Assembly: GCA_013399115.1 (NCBI GenBank)
Contig: VXAA01005609.1
Span: 525,449-589,448, forward strand
Source of the DNA: Anseranas semipalmata
Lineage: Eukaryota; Chordata; Aves; Anseriformes; Anseranatidae
Length of the DNA: 64,000 bases
Reading direction: 5' to 3'
This document shows positions 25,161-39,500 of the stretch, piece by piece. Position numbers and translations under genes: made by a program. Within the stretch, counting starts at the first letter, position 1, and each line of letters opens with the position of its first letter. Below the pieces are notes generated by a model that had not been told where the DNA came from, searched no databases, and worked only from the letters and a program-made list of their open reading frames with translations.

Positions 25161-27183
25161 CCGGGCGGTGTGGTGGCCTTCGTCCCGAGCAGTAGCCTGG
25201 AGAAAGTTTAGGCAGCTTAGCTGCAAGACATTCACGTACGGGCGGCTGCTCGGCTTCCCCTGGCTGTCTAGGAATGCTACGGCCGAGTGAAGGCTGACCG
25301 GGCTTTTTAACTTTTACAGCTCTTATGCACAGCTTTACATACGGACAGACAGGAAGAAGGCTTGTTCTGTCTCCCAGAAAGCAGTGTGAAAGTTTTCGCG
25401 TTCAGCAAACTCTTGCTAGCCAAAGCTGCTAGCCTGGGGAGAGCTGCTGGCGAACAGCGCCAGCTCTTCACCAAATAGTGGCACCTCGCGTATTTCTATA
25501 TTCTTCTGCAGTAACAGGCTCAGTTTTGCAGCTAAAGGTGCCAGGTAAAATGTCATGATAAGAGTGTTGAATGGGAGAAATTGAGCACTGCTTTTAAAAA
25601 GTGCTGTACAGAGCGATTTGGTGAGAAAACAGGACTTTTGGGGGGGAAATTTTAAAAAGTGATGGTTTTGTTCTTGATGTAAGAATGCAGATTATGTGGG
25701 AAGAAGTGAAAGAAGAATGAGGAAGGTGAAGATCTTAGAAGAGGCATAGAGCAAGTTACAATAAACTGAAAAGAAGATAAAAGTCTGGAGGGGAGAATAA
25801 AAAGCAAAAGGAAGATACAGTGGTGGAAAAGCACCGGGTAAAAAGATACCACAAAAGCAGGATTGGTTGGTTAAAATATCTCATTTAGTTAATAGATAGG
25901 ATGAAAAAGAGGGTTGGTTAAAACGTGTACTTAGAAAAAGTCACTGCAGTGGTGGCTGACTTAGAGATTCTTCCGTACAGTTTGACCAGCTCAGTACCAT
26001 TTAGACTATTTGGCACTTACGCAGTGGAAAATTCACTAGTATACTAGGAAATAGTGGTAAAATTCACTGAATAACATCACTGAATATTTTCCTTGCTGTT
26101 CAGCCAAACCTATTATTAAGTCATATTAAAAAAACGCAGTAGGAATGTGATTGACAGTGCATTACTATAAAAACACAAAACACTACTCAGCAGATTCCTT
26201 ATTTAAACAGCAGAGTAATAGCCTTGTAGGTCTGGGACAGCAGAGGTCCTTTTCAGCCTGGTTAGTGAAAGTTTTATTTTGGGGGGGCATTTTTATTGTG
26301 GCATAGAAAAAATTTTATGCCATTTTTTTTTTCCTGGCTAGCTTAAACCTAGTGGCACTTGTCATAGAGGTGTTATACTGACAGAGGTGTCAGCTGGTAT
26401 CAGTGAGGTGATCCATATCTCTTTAAAAACAAATGTTATGCTTTGTCAGCTTTTTTTTTTTTTCTTTTTAATGACAAGCTAAATCACAGCTGTAAATGGG
26501 ACTAGGGTTCCTGTATCATTTTGAAAATGATACTCCTAATGCTTTGTGTGGGATCTTGGAGCCCTGCTTCACTTTGTTCTTGTACAGTTTTGCAGTGAGC
26601 TGAATATTCATTCAAAAAATCTCTCCCTCAAAAAGCAGTGCCAGTTATTTCAGTAATGATGGAGTTGCAGCCACGGGCTGATTTAAGCATGAGCCTATCC
26701 TGCTATCTATCACACATGGTACACAGTTTTTAGAAAAATTGCTTACTAAGTGAAGATTATTATTAATGGTATTTTATGCTGCCTGCTGTGTGTTACTGCA
26801 TTTGCAGCTAGCCACAAAGACAAGATTCTTAACCAGCTAAGCTTGCAAATCAGGGATTGATCCAATCGGTATGCGTTAAAACTAAAAGATGAATTTTCGT
26901 TGATAGAATCGGGCTTAGGAAACAGCCTCATTTGATCCCCTCATTTTATAATGACTTTGGAAGATAATTTTTGTTGTTCCTGAAGTAAAGAATACTCACT
27001 AAAGAGCAGGGAAATGTACTTACTGGTAAGCTGCAGCTTATCCAAGATAGAGTATAACAAAAACAGCTGTCACTGTACTTTTCTGGTAGTATGCCTTAAA
27101 TGTGGTTACATTTTTAAAAGAACTTCCTCTGAAAGCGATACTGAATCATACCCATATGTGGATATTGATTTGTTCTTACACAG
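25092..27183 (+). other. LY75: LY75 intron 1
   Basis: About 2.1 kb from the CpG island to the ricin-domain exon. The first 250 bases are still GC-rich. The rest is AT-rich with poly-T runs near 26322 and 26452. No repeat family or other gene was seen. Confidence 0.5.
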
Positions 27184-27558
27184 GCAGTGATGCATTTACC
27201 ATTCGCCATGACACACTGAACAAGTGCATACAAGTTAAAAACTCACGGATAGTGATAGATGACTGCAAAGAGACAAACGAAGCTTTATGGAAATGGGTGT
27301 CCCAGAATCGCCTTTTTCATCTGGGATCCAAGCAGTGCTTGGGACTTGATATATTCACCAAATTACCATCTCGCCTGAAAATGGTTGATTGTAACTCAGA
27401 ACTTATGCTGTGGTGGCGATGTGCTGATGCTTCTATCCTTGGTGCATCGCAGTACAAGGTGACTGTGAAGACTACCTATGTAACTGCCAGCATAAATGCA
27501 TCAGACCAGTGGAGAAGCAACAATTCCTCTGATGATATATGTCGGTATCCTTACCATG
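27184..27558 (+). CDS. LY75: LY75 exon 2: ricin-type cysteine-rich domain
   Basis: Follows TTCTTACACAG and ends at CATG before GTAAGT. It encodes the whole cysteine-rich domain, from [16 protein letters not shown] through [20 protein letters not shown] to LMLWWRC. Two sequons (NAS, NSS) lie near the end. In the mannose receptor this domain binds sulfated sugars; in LY75 that activity is not established. Starts and ends in phase 1. Intron 2 (27559-28544) holds nothing recognisable. Confidence 0.95.
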
Positions 27559-30500
27559 GTAAGTTAGTACTGAGGTTTGGATGGAGAATAGCTTTTTGTA
27601 CATCTGTGCCAATAAATTCCTAAAATTAATCATATGAAAAGACTGATCAATAAAGCAATGGAATGTTTTGCTGTAGAGAGATACTGATATTCAAGTATGA
27701 AATGTTAACCATTTTTAAGAAAAAAATACATATACACAACTGCAGAAGTTGAGTTAACAAGTAGCTTTCTCAGCGTGTTTGAATCCACCCCCCGTATTTT
27801 TGTGAGAACCTATTTAATTATGACATATCAACCACCTTATGTCAGAACTGAAACTGTCCTCTTCACAGAGATGGGAATTTTTCTGTTAACTTAGAAGTAG
27901 GATTTGAGGATATTTTCTCTGCTGGTAGGCTGTAAAATCAAATTCAGTGTGTGCTGTCAGCTTGCAGCCTGTTAGACTGTCTGGAACCATGTTTGCTTTG
28001 CTCTGGTAGTCTGTTCACTTGCCATGAAGCCAGTCTCATCTAAAATTTAATGCGTCCTGGAAGAAGTGGTGAAAATTTGCTTTACTGTGTTCAAGAGCAG
28101 AGTTTTCATTGTATTTGATTTTTTTTCAAAGTGGCAAGGCTGAAGAGCCCACTAGGCTCCAGTTTGAAATAAGTTTTCCTTCTTCTGTATCTGTTGATTC
28201 CTAGAACTGTGTTCTGTTAAATTCTGTGCAAACCATCTGCATTTCAACAGGGCAGTATATTTGTCCCTAACTTACCAGGAAGGGGGAAGCACATTTCTGA
28301 TGTGTTATGCATCATGCAGAAGAAAAAGTACAGAAAAATATTTTCTTCTCATTTCTTTCAGTTCTGGCATTGCTATATATTATCTGTAACAACAAGATAC
28401 TGTGTTTTAAGTCCACAAGTATGATTTGCATGCTTTTAAATTAATTATGTCTGTACAAGCAGTAACATGTATTAGGTGTCCTTTGTGCCCCCAGGCAACT
28501 TGTATCTAATTCTTTCTTTTTTTTTCCTCCCCCCTCTCCCATAGAGATTTATACCAAAGATGGGAACTCCTATGGGAAACCCTGTGAGTTCCCCTTTCTG
28601 TATAATAAGACCTGGCATCATGAGTGCATTCAGGATGAAACGCACACGGGTGGGAAATGGTGCGCCACATCTGAAGATTATACTCATGATGGAAAATGGG
28701 GAATCTGCTTACAACCAGGTGCGTTGGGTTTTTAAATGGGCATCCTAAAAGCATTCTGTCACTTCATGTACAGCTCCACCGTGGCGTAACACCTTGCTGT
28801 TAAGGTGGGTAAAAACAGGTCACTTTTCTATTGCAGCATTGACAGAACAGTGAGCACACGCTTACTCTGCAGTGTATGTGATTTCAATGTAAAAATCCAT
28901 AGAGTTTCAGTATTACAGTTTTTGTTTTGAAACATTCATGGTGTTTCAGTATAGCCATAGTTAAAAGTATCTTCTGCTTCCTTTAAACAGAGGATGGTTG
29001 TCGTGATATCTGGGAACATGATCCGGGGGCTGAAAGTTGCTACCAGTTTAATACACAGTCTGCTCTTTCTTGGAAGGAAGCTTATATTTCATGTCAAAAG
29101 CAAGGGGGAGATTTACTTAGCATCCAAGATGCGTCTGAATTAAGTTACATACAAGGTGGGTGTAATTATTCTCATATGAATGTCAGGAAATGTTGTTAAA
29201 TAATGTCAGTGAAGATAGCATTTTAGTTTCTGTCTTAAAATGCTGGGTTAAAACTTGTTTGTGATTAAATGCCTTGGTGCTTTAATTTGTGTAGCAAAAA
29301 CTGAGTTGCTGATCTCACTTCAGAGTTGTGTTGTTGTTTTTTTTAATTTGTCTGTGTGATTTCATTGCAGTGGCTATCTCTTGTTCTTATCTATAACGAG
29401 TAATGTCCCTGAATTCTCAAATATGGGCCAGAGTGGCAGTTCATTGGGGTGTATGCGCATTTATTACACTGATGTTTTAGCAGCACGTTAGCATCTTCTT
29501 GTGAAATCATTCTCACCGATGTTCAAGTTTGGCCTGGAGGAACTACCAGTGTGCTTTTGAGAATATAAAATCAAATGTCAAGCACCTGGAGGCGTTGGGA
29601 GGGGAGACTTGGGTGGTTGAATTCCTCCTATGTTCAAGAAAAGTTGCATGTCCGATTATAGCAGCAATTTTTTTTCCCTCAAAGTGCAAGCCCTTTTAGA
29701 TGACATTTTTAATTTAGAGGAGACCAATAAAGGATGAGTATTTTATACTATTTGTTTTCCTGAATAATAATAATAATATATATCCAGCTAAGGATGACAT
29801 CGCTGAGATCTTTTGGATTGGCTTAAATCAACTGGATGTTTCTGGAGGTTGGCAGTGGTCAGATCACAAGCCTTTGAATTTTGTCAACTGGCATCCAGGT
29901 AATGATGTTTCTGGTGGTATTAACAATATGTAGAACAGAAACTACCATTTTTCTTTTTCTTCTTTTCTTTTTTCTCCTCTTCTCTTCTTCATTGGACTTC
30001 ATCAAAACAATCATTGCTCTGTTTCTGTTAAAAGTTCAGAAGGCATCCTTTCCTCCTATAGAGTGAATCTTTCTGCATTCATTCTATATTTATGGAAGAT
30101 TAGGGTAAATCTCTAACTTGAATAGTATCTTTGAGGTCCATTTTAGCAAAGGAGTCTACTGCTGCCCTAGTTGCTCAATTTTTCCTCTCACTGACAGGAT
30201 GGCATTGACTTCCCTCAAATATCACAATGGTTGATGTTTGTGCAAGAACTGACAGTACTTCTAAGTACTTCTAAGTCTGACTTGTGTTTTTAGACTTCAA
30301 GGTTGCTTACATTTGTTCTGAGGTGAAGATGAAAGAAGTATAAAATATTTGAAAACCCTTTTCTAATTACTCACAAGTTCCTCGTAGAATAGGTGAGAGT
30401 CTTGTTCGTTTGGAATTTTCGGCATGTGTTTGTAATATTCTCACAAATATGATGTGGATATTGATATATGAAGATCCTTGAGGAGTAATAGTCAGGAATA

Positions 30501-33500
30501 CTGAAAGTAACGTTCTGTCATTCAAGCTGAATGTGGCCTTTTTAAAATGGAATTCTCTTTTCCCTCAGTTTCTAGAATAGTATTATTCCATTAGGCTGTG
30601 ACATGAATTCTCTGAAAAGAGAAGTGGTTTCTGTTTTTTTTTTTTTTCGGAAGGCTTGAGGACTTTTCTGCTACTTGCATTATTGGCTGCACCTTCTTCT
30701 GCAACTGTGATGACACTGTATGACTGTAATGCAGAGCTAGAGACTAGACCATGCTGAGATACAGTAATGTATCTGAGAGTAAGTAATGTTACTGAGAAAT
30801 TCTAGCTTAAATATACAGGTATGAAATTGTAATAAAGTATGTTCTGAAATCACCAGTATTATTTAAGTTGGTGGACTAATCACATCATCAAAAAGTTAAA
30901 ACTGCAGGGCAGAGGGGATCTCTGATGGTTCCCAGTTCAGCTCCTGACCCCTGTACTTCAGGTTGCTTGGGCCTGTCCAGCCAAGTTTTAGCGTCTCCTT
31001 GGATGGAGGTCTTGCCACCTCTCTAGGCAACCTATTCCAGCTATTGAACGCCCATTATGAAAAATACTTACTAGTATCTATCTGGAATTTGCTATCTGCA
31101 AGCTGTGCCCTTTGCTTCTTGTCATTTCACTGTATACCTCTGAAAAGACCCTGGTCCTGTCTCCTCTGTACTCTCCCATGAAGAACTAAGGTCCACCCTG
31201 AGACTTTTCTGTGTGAGACTGAATGAACTCAGCGCAGGGGAAACAGGCACACAGTGTAGCGCACACGTTGGGTTTGCATTAGGCTTCAAAGAAAGAGAGC
31301 CAAAAGGTACCGTTGGAAGGGGGCTCCAAGGGAAGCTGGGGACTGCAAAGTGAGTTCTCCTCTGCAAAATTTTTAATTTGGGGCCTTGTCCGTTAAGATA
31401 AGAGTTATGGTTAGAGTTGCGAAACTGTGCAGAACTGTGTTTGGAGTTGGTCTGGAAAGGGGCTGCCAAAGGAAACTGAGGGCTGCAAAAAGGGTTCTCC
31501 CCTGAGATATTTCTAGTCTGGGAAAGTGCTCGGCCAAGGGTTTGTTGTATTGTAAATAGAACATTCCTCCTGGTTGGATGATTAAGTGTTGGAATAGAAG
31601 TGCGGATACCTTGATTCTGTAACTTTCTCTCTTAACAAAAATGTTTCTCTGGGACCTGTAGTAGGACAGGTGCCTTCCTTCAAAGCAAGTTATGTTCTTA
31701 AAACAAAAGGTGCTATAATATACAAAGTATGTTATTGCATTGAAAGGAAAAAGAAAAAAGCAGTCACTACCTCACTGATAACTTGTGCTCTTCTATTTTT
31801 ATGTTTTTTCTGTCTATAGATATGCAGACTTTGTCCCCTCTGGGAGGGGCTAGCTGTGTGGCGATGAATGCTGCCTCAGGTCAGTGGCAGAGTTATCACT
31901 GTGGGACTCCACTTCCATATGTTTGCAAGAAGTCATTCAATAAAGTTTCAAACCTCCCAGGTAGGACAGCTTGCATGTTTGGTTTTGTATGTTAATGTGT
32001 GAGTAATGTTCACTTGTGCAGTCTTTTTCTTCCTCCCCAAGCCTTCATAGGCATCTCTGCCAAAACACTTCACGGCGACTTTGGGTCTTTTAGCAGAGCA
32101 GAATCAAACCCTCTATCTTCAGTCTCAAGATGATGTATCACAAACAGCTTTCATTTTTCGCAGCTTTCTCATTCACACATAAAGCATTTCCCAGCACAGT
32201 CCTGCCCTTTTCATCATGTTTTCCTCCGTAGCTTGTGCCTTTTTTCATGTGCAGCCGGAAGTCTGGAACTGGCAATTGCACCTGAAACCTTTCCATCACT
32301 GCTTTAAGACCATTTCTCTCACTGTTGGTGTTTATTAACATAAAATGAGACCTACCCGGGACCTAGATCAAACTCTGTTGAATTCAAATGGAAGTCATTA
32401 AATGACCTTACTATCTATTCAAACCAAGCCCAGCACTGGAAATCAAGAGTGCAGGTGTTGGTAACTTGCCCAGTGTGCAGTCTTTATTGGATCTGTTACT
32501 TTTATCTTGTAAGGGCAGTTGATTTCCTCTCTCCACACGCACACATACAGTGCTTCAGTTCTTACGGTGTCCAGCTCTGACATATAACTGCTGCCATGCT
32601 CTTGGCAATTTACCTACACCTGGATGTCCAACCCTTCCCATGTCTATGGCCTGCTCTTCCCTCGGTGCTTTGGCCATACCCAGTTCCCAGGGCTCACACA
32701 TGCGGTGCTCTTGTGAGAAGACTTTTACTGGGAGGTGGTTGTCCTCGAATGAGGGATAGAGCTAGAGGATAAAGGGGATGAAATGGTGGCCTGGAGGTAG
32801 AAAGTGTCATGGAATGTCTCTGGCTATGGCATGTTCTCTCCATCTCCCCCAGGGGAGATGTGTGCCATTGAGGAAAAAAATTAGTAAGCCATATAAATTT
32901 AACTAAAACTGGTTCAAGTTTATGAATGATTCCTGAAAAAGTAGTTATCAGTTAATCTGATTTTTTAACTTAATGCTAATCCTTATCTGTTCTTTGGCTC
33001 TTTACTGGGGTATGTGGAGATGTTACTAGTATTTATACAGTGTTTTAATAATTAAAAAACAAAATCCTTGTGATTGGAGCATATTATTTTATGTTTCAAA
33101 ACAGAAAAGCTTTTACCATGCACTTTTTTAGCATGCATAAAAACAGTTTGATTTCTTGAATATCTTAGTTTTCAGAAGAAAAATTATTTAAAACTAAGCA
33201 TTTGTTTCATTGTTAGTTATTCAGAATTGGTCTTTTGCATGGTACTGCTCTGCATATGGATAATAATGCCCTATAAAAGTACAAACCCCTGCCAGAGCAA
33301 AACAAACAACTTCTTGTTGAAGCTGCTGTCCTGCAGTGAAGTAACTTGTTTTGCCTTTAATTGCTTTTGAAGTCTTTCTTACAGTTACTTCTGAGCCTTT
33401 TGCTTACACTAAGACCAGCTTAGTAAGAATTCCCGCTTTTTACTTTCACTCCCGCTAACTGCTTTCTCCTTCTGCCCACCTCATGGCCCCAGAGTGCTAC

Positions 33501-36500
33501 TAATCCCCATAATGATGCTCAGTCAAGTTTATTTGCTTGACTAAATTGTGACCCTTTCTTAAAACATTAGCCCTGAAGAGTTATGCTGTTTATCTGTGAA
33601 CATATTCTGATTGCTGCTTTCTGTCTGCTTTCAGGGTGCTGCCAGATTTAAAACATGAACAAAATACCAACCCAATGCACCAGTCAATGTAAAATAAAAG
33701 CCTCTAATTCAGTTTCTCTTCACTACTAGAGTTTTGGAGACACTTGGATACTCGCTGTGATTTCGGCTGGCTTCCCCACAATGGTTTTTGCTACATGCTG
33801 ATACACAGCCAGGTACCTTGGAGTTCAGCAGATCAATTGTGCAAAGCAAGTAAGAGTAACCTCATCAGCATACACTCCTTGGCAGATGTTGAACTGGTTC
33901 TTACAAAGCTTCATGATGGTGAGTTGGGATACTTGTAAAAGTCAAGCACCAAATGCTGTGCACCTTAAATTACAAACTGCTTTCCATGTTCCAGCATGTG
34001 ATTGTGAGAACCTGTAGCTCTGAATGAAGGTGTTAATGCTGAGCTTGTACACAGGCTGTTGCTGAGTGTCACTGTTCAGGTCCAGTCCCTCTGTATTAGC
34101 TCTTGTTTTAGTTTGATTTATTTTATTCACGTATTTATTTATTTAATGGGCTAGCCTGCTTCTGTTTGCCTAATTCCTGATGCCTAGTACCTGTTCAATT
34201 TTCTCATTCAAACAGAATTGTAGATAGTTGGGTTGGATATTTGACTGCTGGGTCATTGAGCTAACAAGCATGATCTGTACTTTGTGGTCTTGTTTTTAGA
34301 ATGCAGACAAAAACATAAGATTTCGGTTGAGCTTCTTTTCTTGTATCTTTATTATTTTCTGTTTTTTTTTCTTCCCTGTTTGTACCTTCTCTGTGAAATG
34401 TACTCGCATTCATGAACATAATGTACAATTTAAAAAATAAATTGGGCGTCTCAAATTTCCTTTCTCATTGTAATAAAAAAAATTACAGCATTTATGCTTT
34501 TAAGTAGAATATGAACTCAGCAAAACTATTTTTTTATCACTCCTTTCAAATTAGTTTAAAGATTATTCTGAAACCTCTGTGTTGTCCTAATTTTGAATTA
34601 CAGATGCTAAAGAAGAAGTGTGGATGGGTCTCAGGAACGAAGACGTACCAACCTTGTTCAAATGGTCAGATCACTCAGCTGTGGATTTTACATATTGGGA
34701 TCAGAATGAACCAAAAGTTCCTTTTAACATCACTCCTAACTGTGTGTCATATTCAGGCAAGGTAGGAATACAGTGTTGGGTTTTTTATTTTTTTTCCATT
34801 ATGGTAGAGATGACATTGATGTGCATGAAAGTCAAGGGGGATAAATCGGATAAAAATTTTATTTTTGGAATAATCTTTAAAATGCAGATGATCGTTTATT
34901 TAAAAGCAATTTTCTTAAAATTATTTAGCCAGCACTTGATAGTTATGTGCCGCAAAGAATAAAAGAAACTGCTTACAGCTCTGAGACTGCCACAGCTGTT
35001 GACCAGCCAGTTGTCCCTGTTGCTCTGCATTTTGGATTACGCTATTCTTGCGTGTCTGTGGCAGAGAGTTGGGAAGGAGGTGGGCCAAACTACTGAGAGG
35101 AGAAGCTGGCTTTAGTCACCTCCAGGACCGATTTGTGCCACCTCATTTAAGGATGGATAGTGGGATATGTTGGTGAGAGAAGATGAAGTGGATAAGGACA
35201 GATGCTGGGAGGAAGAGGACAGAAGCAGCAAGGAGCGGGTGGGGGGAAGAAGGTCTCAAAGATGAATGGTGGGAGAAGCAGGCTGTATCCTGTCCTCCCA
35301 GTTCCAATAGAAAACTGGGAAGAGAAACTGCCCGCTGTGCTCTCCAACAAAGCTCATGTGCCCTGCTGCTCTCTGCAGTGAGCTGAGCCCATTCCCTCTC
35401 TGATCCACAAGAGAGCTGGCACCACTCTTGCCTATTTCTTCCCTTTTCAGATGTGAATTCTTCCATTTCCACATTGTCGTTTTTCTCTCTCCCTTCCAAA
35501 CATGCTCCTATGCAGATAATCCAGGGCATCCCCCTCACAATGTTTTCGCTACCACAAGTTACCTAGGCATTGTGGCTTTCACACTTCTGAAAACTCTGCC
35601 CTTGCACTATGGGAATATTTTAGAATTTTAAATGTTCTTTTTCCTTTCCTTCTTACAGTTGGGACAGTGGAGAGTCAAATCCTGTGAAGAAAAATTGAAA
35701 TATGTGTGTAAGAAAAAAGGAGAGATTTTGAATGAAACAAAATCAAATAAAAGTTGTTCATATGATGAGGTAATAAAACGTATGTGTATCTTTCACTTTC
35801 ACTTAGTTCAGAAGCCTGCATTAAATTACTTATTTTCTCTACTTCCCATTTCCTTAATGCCTGTAAAATAAAACCTATGGGACATCTCGGCTGAAAAAAA
35901 ATGTTTGTATAGCATGAGCCAAATTTGGTACGTCTTCAGATTCTTCTAAGCGGGCTCTGGATGTATTACCACTCTGTTTATGGTGAAAGTGTTATGAGGT
36001 TGGACCCAGGAGGTGTGTTTTATTCATTTGTTTGAAAAAAACAAAACAAAACCAAAAGAAACCCTCATCGTACTAGGTATGTGGTCACTAATGCCATTTG
36101 TTCTGTAGTTTCTGCTTTAAACATGCTTCTAGAATTTAGGATAAGCACTTTGCAACATAAGGATATGCAGAGAAAGATAAATGAGAAAGATAAGGTTTCT
36201 GTTATATTTCACTTGGCTCTCATCTTTGTTCTTTGACTTGAATAAATATTTCTTTGTTTTGTTTTTTAAAGTATAACACATTACAGTATCAATAGGTCTT
36301 GAAGTCTTTTCTGTTTTGAACAATCTTGGGATGGAGTTACTAGCTACTTCAGAGTTCTTTTGTTAAGTTTTGTGTGGAGTATTGCCTGCAACAACCCCTT
36401 ATCTTTCTTTCTGTACAACCTGGGGGTATTCTTACGCTGTCTCTTCAGAGACTGCCAGCAATTACAGCTTTCTGTGCTGTTCAGACACCAGTGCATTGGT

Positions 36501-39500
36501 AGCCTAGTAAAGAGCGCATTAATATTCGTTGAAATTTCAGTGTAACTATGGGGAAAAGATTAGAATAAGAGAATTTTCATAAGTTCAAACATTTTCAGTA
36601 TAAAAGTTTTTTTTTTTTTTTTGGAAGTAAAGAAATGCTAATAATGCCCTTTTATTATTCCTCTGTTTGAATCCTGGCGTTGGTGGAACAGCATCAGAAC
36701 TCCTATTGTTTTGAATAGGCCTAGGCTGTCACCCTTGTGTTTCTCTCTCTAAATGCACATAGTACAGTCTGCACAGTCGAGCTAAAACAGTGGCGTATTT
36801 TATTTTTGTGGTTGCATTATTTCTTAGAACTGTGAATCTGAGAGTTGATAATACTGGACCCTGTATGTGATGCATTGCATTTCTTTCTTGTATATGCTGT
36901 GCCAGCTTGTGGGCACCAACCAATGTTAGCGGTGATTTCTGTTCTCCTGCAGATAATGCCTAAATTAGGCTGTCAAGTATAAACATGTTTTTTATTCTTT
37001 AACCAGGGATGGGAGACACATGGCAACTACTGTTACAAGATTTATAAAACGGAAGTTTCATTTGGAGTCCTGTGCAATCTTACAGTAACAAACAGGTAAA
37101 GCAAATCTCTGTAATATATATGTGTGTTTTACAGTAGGGTCCTGGAGATACAGTCATAAAACCTCCATATGCTAAACAGTGGTTTAAAATGGGAAAAAAT
37201 AGACATGGAATTGCTACTGCAGAGAACTGACAAACTGTCTTTTCCATGGTGTGACAATGGCAAACCTACAGTGTAAAGCCTTCTCAGAAGTATATGAATT
37301 CCCAGCCTGCTGACCTCATATTGAATACAGGACTGCCTGGACAACCATTCGAACTAACTCATGTAATAATATGCTGGTTTTCAGATTGACTTGATAGTTT
37401 CAGATATCTTTCAAATATTGACTCAGATTAATCTGTGAATTTTCAGATTTGAGCAAGAATTTATAAACAGTCTGATTAGAAAACACACTAAAGTTGAAGA
37501 AAAATACTTCTGGACTGGTTTGCAAGATATTAGCCAATCAGGAATATATTCCTGGGCTGCAGTGGATGGGGAAAAAAATGAAGCTGTGACATACACTAAC
37601 TGGAATTCCTTGCAACCAGGTAAATGTAACAGTTTAAAAAAATGTAAAAATGCTATCATTTTACGTTAAGCAAGCATTGGAGCACCATGTTACAGGACTC
37701 CAAGGATGAAGTAAAATAGTCATTCAGAAATCTTTGTATTTTTGGAAAAGTAGCCAATAGCTTTTAAATATTTCTTTGGTGGCTTACATTTTAGAGTTCT
37801 CAGGAGGATGTGTGGCCATGTCCAGTGGGAGGTCTCTTGGAAAGTGGGAAACTAAGGACTGTAAAACCGCAAAAGCATTTTCTGTCTGTAAAAAGTACAT
37901 CGGGCTGCCCAAGAAACCAGAAGTGCTCCCAAAGCCGTCTGATCCCTGTCCCCCTGGGTGGCACAATGGATCAGGCCTTGCCTGCTACAAGGTAAAATGT
38001 TATTCCTATTGGACGTCAATTGTTTGTTATTGTCTTACAGCAAAGTGTGCGATTAGCCATTTTATGGCTTACAACTGCTCTGAAGGGTGTTTCAAAGGGG
38101 ATGTATTACACTGGGAGTAGGAATTTGCGCTGATTTAGATTGAATGCCTCCAGATGTTCTTGTACATCATCCTCTGCCGGTTTTCAAAAGATGCGGTGTG
38201 CCTCTCCCTCTTGATCTGTGGCCAGCTCTGCACATTAGAGCTGAGTGGGCTGACAGCATTCACCTCCTGCTTCCATTTCAGGAGGCCAGTACTGATGGAG
38301 GGTGCCATGTCTGTATCCTAGCCTGGCTGCCATCATCCAACACACAGAGACACCTGAATAGGGAAGGAAGGTGCTTTGCATCTCCTTCCTTTGTCCATTT
38401 CTTTTCTATACTCTTAAGGGTGTAGATGGGGAAGATGAGATTTTCTCTGGTTTGAAGATGGATATCAAACTTCAAAAAAACTGCTGCCTCAGTTGCATTT
38501 TACTGCTTTTGAAATAAATAGTGGAAGTAAGAAGTCATGCTGTTAGCTGGAATGGCTTAAATAAATTTGCATTTAGAAATGCGCTTTTTTTCTGCTATTA
38601 AAAATCTAATCAAGTTAAAACTGAGGCTGTTTATTGGATTGTGTGTTCATTATTTCTAGATTCAGTGCCTGCAATGAACTGTCCTGTACCCAGCTCATGT
38701 AGCAAAGTGGGGAAACCCAGCTTGAATAACTAGGCTGTGGGCAAAGATCCCAAACGGATGGGTCTAGCTGATGGACAGCATAGCTGTCCCTGTTCAGCCG
38801 ATGGGGTGTGACAGCTGCCTCTGGCAGTGTCTCCAAAACTCTTGTTGACCAAGTGCAGCATGTCTGTGCAGAGAGATCCTGCTGACGGGAATTGGCTTGG
38901 ACTGAAGTCAAGGGGATCAGGTGGATATGTTAGCTGAGGTGTATGAGCCAAGTATGAAAATGATACATGCAGGCAGCAAAGAAGGTGCTGAAGAACCTTC
39001 TTCACCTGCAGCACCCAAATGGGCCTGGTGTCAGGGGAAATTGGGCTTTGCAGTTCACCCTACATTTTAAAGAACACCATCTCTTAAAATGTATAATTTG
39101 GCTTGCAGTTTTGGAATGAGTTGGGTGTTGTTTTCTAAAATCTTTCTGGTAAAGAAAAACAGAGAAATTCTGCCATATGGAATATGTTGCATTTGAAACA
39201 AATTTTGTCAGCTAAACTTCAAAGTCTGGCTGTTGTCAAACAAACTGGAAAAAATAAAATAATAAAGAAGTCAAGTTTAAAATCAAGATCTCTTCCTATG
39301 GAGATACTAATTATTCATTCCAACATGGGGTGTCCGTATCTGAGTATTACAGCAGAGTTTTAAAAATGCTGTCACTTGTGTTATTTGCTACTCTGATGTT
39401 TGGTTGTTGTGAAGTTCTTCCACAGTGAAAGAGTGCTGCGAACCAGGACTTGGGAAGAGGCGGAAAGGTTCTGTGAAGCACTAGGAGGCCATCTTCCTAG

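Larger units (their letters stand above)
29899..31819 (+). other. LY75: LY75 intron 5
   Basis: 1.9 kb. It holds a pyrimidine run (about 29946-29992), an antisense CR1 fragment (30910-31190) and a diverged tandem duplication of about 139 bp (31250-31535), each described separately. Confidence 0.6.

Noticed and set aside
27102..27623. Reading exon 2 as a complete single-exon gene starting upstream of 27184
   Set aside because: The frame runs through the splice acceptor (TTACAG at 27178-27183) and donor (27559); homology to LY75 starts and ends at these borders.
35143..35538. 131-codon antisense open frame in LY75 intron 8
   Set aside because: No domain, overlapping open frames on both strands, no splice or promoter support.
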